A DNA stretch of 22,863 nt, taken from positions 1-22,863 of the forward strand of contig DAOUBP010000104.1 in assembly GCA_034432655.1 (NCBI GenBank), written 5' to 3'. This DNA is from DAOUBP01 sp034432655. GTDB lineage: Bacteria > Chloroflexota > Anaerolineae > CG2-30-64-16. The notes beneath the pieces were generated by a model. It did not search any database. It worked only from the letters and a program-made list of their open reading frames with translations, and was not told where the DNA came from. Positions 7,052 to 14,785 of this stretch are shown piece after piece (position 1 is the stretch's first letter; every line of letters starts with the position of its first letter). Position numbers and translations under genes: made by a program.

Positions 7052-10000
7052 TCAATTTCTCCGGCGGTCTTGTAAAACAGCAGCAACGGGCGCGACAGGC
7101 CACAAGGCGCCGGTCTTCTTTTCCTCTTTGGGCTTGTGCATGATAAGAATGCGCACCGGTTCGCTTTTGGCCTCGTTGCCGGCACGGTCAAAAGCCTTGA
7201 CGTAAATGGTGTGCGTTTCGGTCAGTACCCCCGATTCGTAGATCGCGCCGAATCCGGACGCGGTGATGAGAACCAGCCGCTCACCTTGTGTGCCGTCCGG
7301 CCGGGTGTACTTCTCCAGTTTGGTCTCGCGTTCGACATATTCCTCGAAAGTAATGGTGCCGTCCGGGTTGGTGATGACGCGCGTGGCCATGATGGGCGGT
7401 TCCAGCTTCGGCACAGTGTCGCTCATGGTGATGGTCCAGCGAATGCTGTAGGGCGCCACCGTGCTCTCGCCGAGCTTGCGCTCGTCCAGATAGAACTCGA
7501 CGCGATCCATCTCCCAGGCGTCGCGCGCATCGGCTGTGATGCTGACCAGTTCGTCAATCTCCATAATGTACGATTTGCCGTCCGTCGGGTGGACGATGGT
7601 GACGACAGGCGGCGTGTTGTCCACCACTACCGGCGTCTCGTAGGTGATCACGTTGCCGTTGTTCTCCATGACCACCAGGCGGAGGGTGTAGAGGCCGTCG
7701 AAACCGGTGGTATCCCAGAACTCCAGTGGGCCGTTGCTCACCTGCTCGTAGTGTTCCGGCCCGATCTGAATCCATTGGTCGGGGGCCGTGGAAGCCGCGA
7801 CCTCCAGCTTGTAGGCCCTGAAGTCACCGGCGCGCGCGTTGCCGGTGATCTGAACGCCACCTTTCAGCCGGGCGCCGATGATCGGTTCGCCGATGGCCAC
7901 GTCCCCTGCCAGCTCAAAGCCGCCGCAGGGACCGTCCACCTCGATGGGCGGTTGCGGTATCCCCTGAGCGCGTACCCAGTCCGCCGCGTAGGACGGAAAC
8001 ATCTGGTATACCACCCGTTGTCGTTGATCGGGCGGGGTGCAGGCCGATGCCCGCTTGCCGGTGAACGGGTTGATCTCAAACGCCTGGTACACGTTGTCCT
8101 GCTGGGTGGGTTCGTGTCCCTCCAGGAACAGTTCCACCGTGGTCTGCGGGCAATCGGGCGTGGGCAGCAGGCCAGAGGGGACGCAAACGCGCACCTTTTT
8201 GATGCCAGGGGGTTCCTGCCACCCTTCCACGGGCAACCCTTCCATGCCTTTGGCCAGGACGCGCTGAAAGATGGGTGCTGCTGTAATAGAGCCATCGGCC
8301 AGCTTCATGGGGGTGTTGTCGCTGTTGCCCGTCCACACCCCCACGGCCAACTGCGGCGTATAGCCCACAGTCCAGGCATCCATCCACAGGTTGGTTGTAC
8401 CGGTCTTGGCCGCTACAGGCCGGCCGGGCAACACCAGGTAGTTGGCGTAGCTGCCGAACGCAACAGGTCGCGGAGCCGGGTCGCTGAGCACATGATTGAG
8501 CAGATAGACAGGGCCCGGCTCGATCACGCGTTCGGTGCTCGGCTCTTTGAACTCCTCCAACACCCGGCCGTCCTTGTCCTCCACCTTCAGGATGAAAACG
8601 GGATCCAGCTTGCGATAGCCGGGCCGTTGGCGTTCGGGCGGCACGGGCTGGCCCGCCATGACGCCGCTGTTGGCAAAGACGCTGAACGCGTAGGTGTGAT
8701 CCAGCAGCGCGATCTCTCCGCCGCCCAGGGTCAGGCTTAAGCCGTAGGAGTTCAGCTCGCGGTCCAGGCTGGACACGCCCACGCGACGGGCCGTGCGGAT
8801 CACATTTGAGACCCCTACCTGGTCCATGAGCCAGACGGCCGGGATGTTGTAAGAACGCTGCAGCGCCTGGCGCAACGATTGGGGACCGTGATACTTGCGG
8901 TCGTAGTTCTCCGGTGTGTAGGGCGGGTTGCCCGGATCGGGGAACACCGTGCGCACGTCCATCACCATACTGGCTGGCGAAAACGCGCCGCTCTCGAACG
9001 CCGTCAGATAGGTGTAGGGCTTGAAGGACGATCCCGGTTGTCGCCTGGCCAGAGCCACGTTGACCTGCCCGTCAATGCTCTCGTCGAAATAGTCCAGGCT
9101 CCCGACCATGGTTACCACCTCGCCGGTCTTCGGCCGGATGGCGACGATGGCCGCGTTGGTGACTTCGTGGTCGAAGGGCTGTTTCAGCACTTCAGGGACC
9201 GGGGGGAGCGGGTCGAGCCCGTTTTGGCACGGCTTCGGCGGTTGCAGGCGCAGTGCGGCGATGTGGCTGCGCGCTACGCACTCGGCGTAGACCTGCAGGT
9301 CCCAATCCAGAGTTGTGTAGACCCGCAGTCCGTTGGCCCAAATGAAGTACGGGTCTTCGGGCGTGTTGTATTTGTTTTGGATCTGTTGCAGCACGTAAAG
9401 TGCGAAGTGCGGCGCATCGGGCGGCACCTCGAAACGTTCTTGAGCCGATTCGCGAGTGTACTGCCAGAGCGGCCCGGGCAGTTTTTTGGCCGCGTCGGCC
9501 TCTTCGCGGGTAAGCTCGCCTGCTTTGACTAATGCGTTGAGGGCGCGGGCGGTCGCTGGCCGGTCGCCGGTGGCTACCAACGGCAGGTCGCTCTGGCTCA
9601 GCAAGCCTTGTTTCACCAGCTCGTTGAGCAGGGGGGTGTTGAAATACCGCATGGCCGCGTCGGCCTGTTCCTGCGTCAGGTAGCCGGCCTCGACCATCGC
9701 GTTCAGCACTTTGCGCTGGCGGCGATAGGCATCCGCTGGCGCCTGGAAGGGGTTCAAGCCCGGATACTGTGGGATGGCTGCCAGCACCGCTACTTCGTCC
9801 AGGGTCAGGTCAGACACACTCTTGTTGTAATAGACCTGGGCAGCCGCTTCGATGCCATAGGCCGCGTTCCCGTAGAAGTTATAGTTCAGATACCATTCCA
9901 GGATTTGTTCTTTCCCGGCGCGGCCCGGGTACCGGCGTGTGATCTCAATGGCCAGGATGGCCTCTTTCAATTTGCGCGCGTACGATTGCTGATAGCGCTC

Positions 10001-10510
10001 CTCGGGCGGGATCAGGACGTTTTTGACCAGTTGTTGGGTGATCGAGGAAGCACCCTGGATGCTGCCCCCGCGCAGATTCGAGATCAGCGCCCGGGCCAGC
10101 CCACGCGGGTTGACGCCGATATTGGTGTAGAACGAACGGTCCTCCAGCGCGATGGTGGCATCCTTGATCAACTGCGGGATCTGATCGCTGCGCAGGTAGG
10201 TGCGGTCCCCGCGATAGGGCCGCGGGTCAATGGACTCATACAACAGATGTTGGCCGGTTCGATCGTAGATCTTGACCGTTTGGAAGGTGGCCTGTTCCGT
10301 CTGAATCGCGCTGGGATCAGGCAGATTCTGGGCGAACAGGGTGTACACCCCGGCCGCGCTGGCCACCGCCCCGAAGATCACGGAGAAAAATACGATCAGA
10401 TTGACGAGCAAGAACCCCGCGCCGATGCGCACGATCCAGCGGCCATAGTGCGGGCCGCCCTTTGCGCGTCGGTACCGTCGCCAACGTTGGATTTGTTCCG
10501 ATCTGGTCAT
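7052..10510 (-). CDS. Large class A penicillin-binding protein (transglycosylase/transpeptidase)
   Basis: This 1152-residue bifunctional peptidoglycan synthase polymerises lipid II and cross-links the peptides outside the membrane. A basic cytoplasmic tail and one membrane anchor (about 27-57) come first. The GT51 domain follows, with the catalytic region ATIALEDRSFY (Glu123) and SITQQLVKN. The transpeptidase has SSFK (nucleophile Ser494), SYN (553-555) and KTGTT (702-706). Between the domains, at about 269-341, a helical motif of the form VxxGxLTxEEADAA recurs. After the transpeptidase is a cysteine-containing segment, then beta-rich Ig-like regions (VDNTPPVVTIVHPTDG and later THTIYVKAFDRAGNEAKSEPVRI). 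It is longer than E. coli PBP1a (850). The ATG at 10510 lies just before the membrane anchor. No convincing promoter was found, but a palindrome lies 21-36 bp upstream. Confidence 0.95.
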   Translation of the reverse strand: MTRSEQIQRWRRYRRAKGGPHYGRWIVRIGAGFLLVNLIVFFSVIFGAVASAAGVYTLFAQNLPDPSAIQTEQATFQTVKIYDRTGQHLLYESIDPRPYRGDRTYLRSDQIPQLIKDATIALEDRSFYTNIGVNPRGLARALISNLRGGSIQGASSITQQLVKNVLIPPEERYQQSYARKLKEAILAIEITRRYPGRAGKEQILEWYLNYNFYGNAAYGIEAAAQVYYNKSVSDLTLDEVAVLAAIPQYPGLNPFQAPADAYRRQRKVLNAMVEAGYLTQEQADAAMRYFNTPLLNELVKQGLLSQSDLPLVATGDRPATARALNALVKAGELTREEADAAKKLPGPLWQYTRESAQERFEVPPDAPHFALYVLQQIQNKYNTPEDPYFIWANGLRVYTTLDWDLQVYAECVARSHIAALRLQPPKPCQNGLDPLPPVPEVLKQPFDHEVTNAAIVAIRPKTGEVVTMVGSLDYFDESIDGQVNVALARRQPGSSFKPYTYLTAFESGAFSPASMVMDVRTVFPDPGNPPYTPENYDRKYHGPQSLRQALQRSYNIPAVWLMDQVGVSNVIRTARRVGVSSLDRELNSYGLSLTLGGGEIALLDHTYAFSVFANSGVMAGQPVPPERQRPGYRKLDPVFILKVEDKDGRVLEEFKEPSTERVIEPGPVYLLNHVLSDPAPRPVAFGSYANYLVLPGRPVAAKTGTTNLWMDAWTVGYTPQLAVGVWTGNSDNTPMKLADGSITAAPIFQRVLAKGMEGLPVEGWQEPPGIKKVRVCVPSGLLPTPDCPQTTVELFLEGHEPTQQDNVYQAFEINPFTGKRASACTPPDQRQRVVYQMFPSYAADWVRAQGIPQPPIEVDGPCGGFELAGDVAIGEPIIGARLKGGVQITGNARAGDFRAYKLEVAASTAPDQWIQIGPEHYEQVSNGPLEFWDTTGFDGLYTLRLVVMENNGNVITYETPVVVDNTPPVVTIVHPTDGKSYIMEIDELVSITADARDAWEMDRVEFYLDERKLGESTVAPYSIRWTITMSDTVPKLEPPIMATRVITNPDGTITFEEYVERETKLEKYTRPDGTQGERLVLITASGFGAIYESGVLTETHTIYVKAFDRAGNEAKSEPVRILIMHKPKEEKKTGALWPVAPVAAVLQDRRRN

Positions 10511-10531
10511 AAACTCTATTTATGGGAGTCT

Positions 10532-10546
10532 GTGATGCTATATCAC
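10532..10546. promoter_or_regulatory. GTGAT-N5-ATCAC palindrome upstream of the PBP gene
   Basis: A perfect 5-bp inverted repeat, GTGAT and ATCAC, with a 5-bp centre lies 22-36 bp upstream of the PBP start codon, where a promoter would be expected. The half-sites resemble those of CRP/FNR-family regulators, but the spacing (TGTGA-N7-TCACG) differs by one base from the classical CRP site. It is a candidate operator only. Confidence 0.35.
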
Positions 10547-10650
10547 GCGTTCCGCCCCGGCCACTTTGCTCTGCGCAGGGCGCTCCGCTGTCTGTGCACC
10601 CCTGTACGGCCTCCGGCCGGCATGGGCGTCTGCCCGGAAGAGCCGCCAGC

Positions 10651-10677
10651 AAAAATCGCGGGAGGTGTATCTCCCAC
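10651..10677 (-). terminator. Terminator of the five-gene operon
   Basis: Read on the minus strand, a hairpin GTGGGAG-ATACAC-CTCCCGC is followed by GA and five Ts. It lies 57 bp beyond the methyltransferase stop and before the PBP gene, so it fits as an intrinsic terminator of the operon that begins with the EamA gene. The stem is short and includes one G-U pair. Confidence 0.55.
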
Positions 10678-10733
10678 CCCCCGCCGGAGAGCATTCTAAC
10701 AGAAAAAGCGCGACGTGGCAAACACGGCCCGCG

Positions 10734-11489
10734 CTACAACCGTTTTTCAAGGACCAGGAAGTGGCTTAGCCCGAATATCTGCAGCGGCGTGTGTTCCAGC
10801 CCATATAGCACGCGGCGCAACACACGCCCCAGGCCGGGCCGTCGCGCCACGATGTTGTCGAAGCCGGGATAGATGATGCTGTGATGGACGATCTGCACCG
10901 GTTGATCTTTGAAGAGGTTTCGCAGGCCGTTTGACGTGTACGCGCGTACGTGCGGCGCCAGCGCATTGCGCAAAGGATCCGGCAGCCAGTTGATCAGCGG
11001 CGTGTTGCCGAAATAGTAGCGGCCGCGCCAGTAGTGGCCGTGGGTTTCGAAGGGGTATAAGCGGTTGGGGCAGAAAAGCGCCAGGCGCCCGGCTGGCGCC
11101 AGCACACGGACCATTTCTGCGACAGCGCGGCGGTCATCTGTTACATGCTCGATGACTTCGTGCGAGAAGACTACATCGAAGCTGCCATCTGCAAAGGGCA
11201 AAGCCTCGACAGGCGCGACCACGACGCCGGTGGCCCGGCTGCGTGCCTGGGCTGCGGCCGCCGGATCAATCTCTACGCCGATCACGCGAGAGCTGAAGCG
11301 GCGGAATTGCCCGGTGTATATGCCAACGCCGCAGCCGGCATCCAGGATGCGCGCGTTTTCCAGCCTGGCCCACTGCCGCACCAGTGCCAACCGTCGCTCC
11401 TGTCCCGCGCGCCAGACGTAGGACGGATGGCCGCGCCGCGCGGCTTCGTCGGCGGTGCGGCGAAAATCTGTGTTGTGTGTGTTGTCCAT
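10734..11489 (-). CDS. Class I SAM-dependent methyltransferase
   Basis: This 251-residue protein has a Rossmann-fold methyltransferase domain of the Methyltransf_11/UbiE-like kind. The SAM-binding motif ILDAGCGVGIYTG is at about residues 48-60, an acidic residue in VIGVEIDPAA ends the second strand, and FDVVFSHEVIEHVTDD is the post-motif block. The C-terminal third (ETHGHYWRGRYYFGNTPLINWLPDPLRN) resembles small-molecule methyltransferases found in lipid or sugar loci. It starts 7 bp after the aminotransferase stop and is the last gene of the operon. The substrate is unknown, and the gene is too distant from the respiratory quinone pathway to call it UbiE/MenG. Confidence 0.82.
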   Translation of the reverse strand: MDNTHNTDFRRTADEAARRGHPSYVWRAGQERRLALVRQWARLENARILDAGCGVGIYTGQFRRFSSRVIGVEIDPAAAAQARSRATGVVVAPVEALPFADGSFDVVFSHEVIEHVTDDRRAVAEMVRVLAPAGRLALFCPNRLYPFETHGHYWRGRYYFGNTPLINWLPDPLRNALAPHVRAYTSNGLRNLFKDQPVQIVHHSIIYPGFDNIVARRPGLGRVLRRVLYGLEHTPLQIFGLSHFLVLEKRL

Positions 11490-11496
11490 GTTTGTA

Positions 11497-12645
11497 TCAC
11501 CGGTTGATAAGGTGCCCCAGTCGTCTGGTCCCTTCTTCCAGTGCTTCTGGTGTCAGCAAACTGAACGCCAACCGTAGATAACGCGCCCCGCCCCCCGTCG
11601 TAAAGAACCGCGCGCCCGGCACATACGAGACGCCCGCGGCCTCGGCGGCCGGCAGCAGCGCCGCGGTGTCGTAACCTTCCGGCAACTGCACCCAAGCGAA
11701 GAATCCGCCCCCCGGTTTTTGCCATCGGCAGCCAGCGGGCAAATGTTGCGCCAGTGCGGCCAGCAAGGCATCGCGGCGGTGCCGATAAGCTGTGCGCAAC
11801 CGCTCGATGTGATCCGCCAGCAGCCCCAGCGCCAGATAGGCCGCGACGACGTGCGCGGTAAAGTGGTTCACCCCGCCGCCGCTGTCCAGCAGGCCACAGC
11901 CCACACAACGCCGGACCAGCGCGGGCGGCGCAACCAGCCAGCCCAGGCGCAGGCCGGGGGCCAGGATCTTGGAGAAAGAGCCCAGTTGTACAACTGTGTC
12001 CGGGGCGAGGCTCTGCAACGCGGGCGGCGATGGGACGTCAAACCACAACTCCCGGTAGACATCATCCTCCAGGATCAGCAGCCCGTGTTGCGCGGCCAGC
12101 GCGGCCAAGGCGCGGCGCCGCTCCTCTGTCAGGCTCACCCCGGTGGGGTTGCACCAGGTGGGCACAGTGTACAGAAAGCGCGGCACGCGGCCCTGGCCAC
12201 GCGACTGCGCCAGGCTGGCCGCGACCGCCTCGACGCGCAGCCCGTCCTCGTCGCTGGCCACCCCGATCAACTCCAGGCCATGATCCCTAAAGATGCGCAG
12301 CGCCAAGTGGTAGACCGGCTCTTGTATCAGCACCGCATCGCCGGGCCGGGCCAGCAATGTACACAGCAGGTCCAGCCCTTGCGAGACGCCGCCGGTGATG
12401 AAGAGCTGTTCCGGCTTGATCGGCTTGCCCCCACGCTGACTCAACCACGCGGCCAGGACTTCCAGCAGCTGTCCCGGCCCCTGCTCCGCGCCGTAGGCGA
12501 GCGCGGCCGGGCCCGCCCAGTGCAGCGCGATCTCAGCCGCGCGGGCTAGATCCGCCACGGGCAGCAGCGCCGGGTCGGGATGTCCCCAGCTCAGCTCGAT
12601 GATGCCGGGGCGCAGGAAGAGCTGGGTGTCGAGCAGCCTAGCCAT
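11497..12645 (-). CDS. Fold-type I PLP aminotransferase (LysN/MocR-type without regulator domain)
   Basis: This 382-residue class I/II aminotransferase has the segment YGAEQGPGQLLEVLAAWL, typical of the 2-aminoadipate and MocR-like branch. Other motifs are the NPTG turn (about 166-169), DDVYREL (about 194-200) and the PLP lysine in GSFSKILAPGLRLGW (about K226). There is no GntR-type DNA-binding domain, so it should be an enzyme rather than a regulator. Candidates are 2-aminoadipate, valine-pyruvate or aromatic aminotransferase, which cannot be told apart by sight. The start overlaps the end of the Nudix gene by 8 bp, and the stop lies 7 bp before the methyltransferase start. Codon use is very GC-rich, like its neighbours. 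Confidence 0.87.
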   Translation of the reverse strand: MARLLDTQLFLRPGIIELSWGHPDPALLPVADLARAAEIALHWAGPAALAYGAEQGPGQLLEVLAAWLSQRGGKPIKPEQLFITGGVSQGLDLLCTLLARPGDAVLIQEPVYHLALRIFRDHGLELIGVASDEDGLRVEAVAASLAQSRGQGRVPRFLYTVPTWCNPTGVSLTEERRRALAALAAQHGLLILEDDVYRELWFDVPSPPALQSLAPDTVVQLGSFSKILAPGLRLGWLVAPPALVRRCVGCGLLDSGGGVNHFTAHVVAAYLALGLLADHIERLRTAYRHRRDALLAALAQHLPAGCRWQKPGGGFFAWVQLPEGYDTAALLPAAEAAGVSYVPGARFFTTGGGARYLRLAFSLLTPEALEEGTRRLGHLINR

Positions 12646-13192
12646 GGATGTTCAGATCATCTTCTGGAATCGAGGCTTTCGCTGGTTTCTGCGCTGTGCG
12701 AGAGCAACCGGCTGAAGCCTCGATCTCGGAGCGCAAATCCGGGCTCTCTATCTGACTTGTTATATCTCGCAACATGGGCAATAGCTCGACCGGGACCAGG
12801 AACGCGTCGTTCTCGAAGTCGGTCAGCGGCTTCCAGGATACCGGGATGGGCGTGCCGTCGTCCTGCGCATGGGCGAAGGCACCCGGCCAATAACAGGCCG
12901 GGTCGGTGAAGCGCGCAGTGTAGAGCAGCATGATCTCATGGCCCTGTTTGCCGAGATGCGTGAAGATACTTTGAATCGTGCCGAGGTAGCGCACGTCGGC
13001 GATCTCGGCGCCGAGTTCCTCCCGGATCTCACGCACTAAAGCATCATGGCCGTATTCGCCGAACTCGACGCCCCCGCCCAGCGGCCGGTAGAAGGTGACG
13101 CCCCGGATGGGATCGTGGCCCTCAAACACCAGCAAACGTCCCTCATGTAGGAAGATCCCCAGGACGATGGTCCTGATCTGTTGGTCTTTCAT
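12638..13192 (-). CDS. Nudix hydrolase
   Basis: This 184-residue protein has a canonical Nudix box: G40-x5-E46-x7-REIREELGA (to residue 62), which binds the metal ions needed to cleave a diphosphate linked to another moiety. The first strands (IRTIVLGIFLHEGRLLVFEGHD) and FYRPLGGGVEFGE are typical of the 8-oxo-dGTP/ADP-ribose/nucleotide-sugar branches; the substrate cannot be fixed. The last 40 residues, after the domain, are polar and of unknown role. The ATG overlaps the stop of the upstream flavin-binding gene (ATGA), and the end overlaps the aminotransferase start by 8 bp. This argues for translational coupling across the operon. Confidence 0.9.
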   Translation of the reverse strand: MKDQQIRTIVLGIFLHEGRLLVFEGHDPIRGVTFYRPLGGGVEFGEYGHDALVREIREELGAEIADVRYLGTIQSIFTHLGKQGHEIMLLYTARFTDPACYWPGAFAHAQDDGTPIPVSWKPLTDFENDAFLVPVELLPMLRDITSQIESPDLRSEIEASAGCSRTAQKPAKASIPEDDLNIHG

Positions 13193-13698
13193 AGCAGTAC
13201 AAGTTCCTCTTTGAAACCGAAGCGCACCGTGTTATCAATGATCCGAATCCATGTGGGTCGCAGCACCCAGAATCGCGCGCGGGCCAGCGGCCCGGCCAGC
13301 ACCCCTGGGCCCCCTCCGCCCGCCAACAGCGCAGCTACGAACGTGTATTTGGCGCTGTAAACGGCGGCCGCGCGGGCCAGCGCGACGCCGGAGGCCAGTG
13401 TGGCGCGCCCGCGCAGCTGTAACCCCCGGATCCTTCGCCAATCCTGCCCGTCGGCCTGGATGGTGCCCGCCACGTCGGGGTTTGCCAACAAGTTCTGTCC
13501 GTGTTGCGTGCGCTCCTCCGAAAGGAAATACAGGTTCAAATCTGCGTCGTGCGCGTAGAAAACTGCGGCTGCTGCCGGCGCGCCGTCTGCCCCGACAGTC
13601 GCCAGCGTCACTGTGCTGTGCTCCGCCAAGAACGTCGCGATCCGTGCCCGCACCGCTTCTTTCCCGGCGTGATTGACCGTCTGCTTATCTGACCCCAT
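13189..13698 (-). CDS. Pyridoxamine 5'-phosphate oxidase-like FMN-binding protein
   Basis: About 169 residues from the ATG at 13698; the frame also extends upstream inside the EamA gene. The pattern ARIATFLAEHSTVTLATVGADGAPAAAAVFYAHD followed by LNLYFLSEERTQHGQNLLANPDVAGTIQAD is the split-barrel flavin-binding fold shared by PNPOx-like proteins. LRGRATLASG and a final strand pair complete the barrel. Such proteins bind FMN, F420 or heme and often act as reductases or oxidases of unknown substrates. It is not a true PdxH, because the PLP-site signature is absent. The start overlaps the EamA gene by 14 bp and the end overlaps the Nudix gene by 4 bp. Confidence 0.78.
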   Translation of the reverse strand: MGSDKQTVNHAGKEAVRARIATFLAEHSTVTLATVGADGAPAAAAVFYAHDADLNLYFLSEERTQHGQNLLANPDVAGTIQADGQDWRRIRGLQLRGRATLASGVALARAAAVYSAKYTFVAALLAGGGGPGVLAGPLARARFWVLRPTWIRIIDNTVRFGFKEELVLL

Positions 13699-14617
13699 CC
13701 GCTGCCTGTCCGTTGCCTTTTCGTCGCAAACACAAATAGATCCCTGCCAGCGCCAGCGCCCCACCGATCACCTGTTGTTGCGTCAGTGTCTCGCCCAAGA
13801 TGGGGATGGAAAGCAGGCCGGTGGTCACCGGTTGGGCCAGCAATACGATCACCGCCGCCGACGCGGGCAGATGGCCCAGGGCGTAGTTGATCAGTAACCA
13901 GCCGGCGGTCTGCGGGATCAGCCCGACCCCCAACAAGGCCAGGTAGGTGCGGGTCGTGTAGCCGGTCAGCGGCAGTCCCATCACCTGCACTGCCAGGAAG
14001 ATCACCATGGTGGCGGTTGCGGCCACTAACCAGAGATAGGTCAGGGTGTCCAACTCCCGCCGGCCGCGCTGGGTGTTCAGCAGATAACCGGCGTAGAAGA
14101 GCGCGCCGACAAAGGCCAGCGCATCTCCCGGCGCCGGATGTAGCCCGGAGAACGGGTTCACGTTGGTGACCACCGCCGCCCCGGCCAGCGCCAACGCCAG
14201 CCCCAGCCAGTAACGTCGGTCCAGCCGCTCTCGGAAGACGAGCAGCGCGCCCAACCCCACCCAAATCGGGGCCGTGTTGTCCAGCAACGTGGCGTTCGCG
14301 GCCGATGTCAGGGTCAAGGCCGAGCTAAGCATTACCAGGTTAACGCTGAACCAAAAGCCGCCGGCGACTGCCCAGCCCCAGCCGCGCCGGCCACGGGCCT
14401 GGTGGCGCCTTTGGTGCAGGATGAACGGCAGCAACAGCACCCCCGTCGTTACGGCCATGCGGTAGAAACCGGTGACCGCTCCCGGCGTGCCGGCCAGCTT
14501 GGTGAAAATGGCGGAAAAACTGATGCACAAGACGCCGCCGGCCAGGGCCAGATAGGCCTGGACACGGCGGGGGGCAGCCCGAGGTATGGCCACGGATAGC
14601 GTGTTGAGAATCGGCAA
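13685..14617 (-). CDS. EamA/DMT-family transporter
   Basis: This 310-residue inner-membrane protein has about ten hydrophobic segments in two EamA repeats. The first half includes AIFTKLAGTPGAVTGFYRM and NATLLDNTAPIWVGLGALLVFRERL. The second ends with LPASAAVIVLLAQPVTTGLLSIPILGETLT. These conserved end-of-repeat segments (APIW..ERL and QPV..GETL) are diagnostic of the drug/metabolite transporter superfamily, usually exporters of amino acids or metabolites. It is the first gene of the operon. The TTG at 14617 is taken as start, about 30 nt after the predicted transcription start; a GTG at 14593 is an alternative. Neither has a Shine-Dalgarno. The exported compound may relate to the aminotransferase and Nudix enzymes downstream, but that is inference. 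Confidence 0.87.
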   Translation of the reverse strand: MPILNTLSVAIPRAAPRRVQAYLALAGGVLCISFSAIFTKLAGTPGAVTGFYRMAVTTGVLLLPFILHQRRHQARGRRGWGWAVAGGFWFSVNLVMLSSALTLTSAANATLLDNTAPIWVGLGALLVFRERLDRRYWLGLALALAGAAVVTNVNPFSGLHPAPGDALAFVGALFYAGYLLNTQRGRRELDTLTYLWLVAATATMVIFLAVQVMGLPLTGYTTRTYLALLGVGLIPQTAGWLLINYALGHLPASAAVIVLLAQPVTTGLLSIPILGETLTQQQVIGGALALAGIYLCLRRKGNGQAADGVR

Positions 14618-14653
14618 AGGTATACTCGCACTGTCAGCAGGAGATGTACGAAT

Positions 14654-14682
14654 ATTGTAACCGCGATCGCGATGGGGGGCAA
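14654..14682 (-). promoter_or_regulatory. Promoter of the EamA operon
   Basis: On the minus strand TTGCCC (14682-14677) and TACAAT (14659-14654) are spaced 17 bp apart, predicting a start near 14647, 30 nt before the TTG start codon. The spacer contains the self-complementary octamer GCGATCGC. Confidence 0.55.
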
Positions 14683-14727
14683 GCGTACATAGAACAAAAT
14701 AGGGATACCGCTACAGTCTGTGCGCGG

Positions 14728-14770
14728 AAAAAAGAGAGGGGTGTTGGGAAGCCCGTATCCCACACCCCTC
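14728..14770 (-). terminator. Rho-independent terminator of fadD
   Basis: Read on the minus strand, GAGGGGTGTGGGA pairs with TCCCAACACCCCTC (one bulged base) around an 8-nt loop and is followed by TC and six Ts. It starts 15 bp after the fadD stop codon. A 13-bp GC-rich stem with a T-run makes this the clearest terminator in the window; it isolates fadD from the operon downstream. Confidence 0.85.
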
Positions 14771-14785
14771 GTGCATCCCGAAACG

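Noticed and set aside
7136..8740. Long plus-strand open frame of 534 codons opposite the PBP gene
   Set aside because: It is antisense to a protein with complete catalytic motifs and its translation shows no domain; GC-rich third positions commonly leave the opposite strand open.
14660..14673. GCGATCGC octamer resembling cyanobacterial HIP1
   Set aside because: A single self-complementary octamer in a GC-rich genome is expected by chance and there is no sign of wider over-representation in the window.
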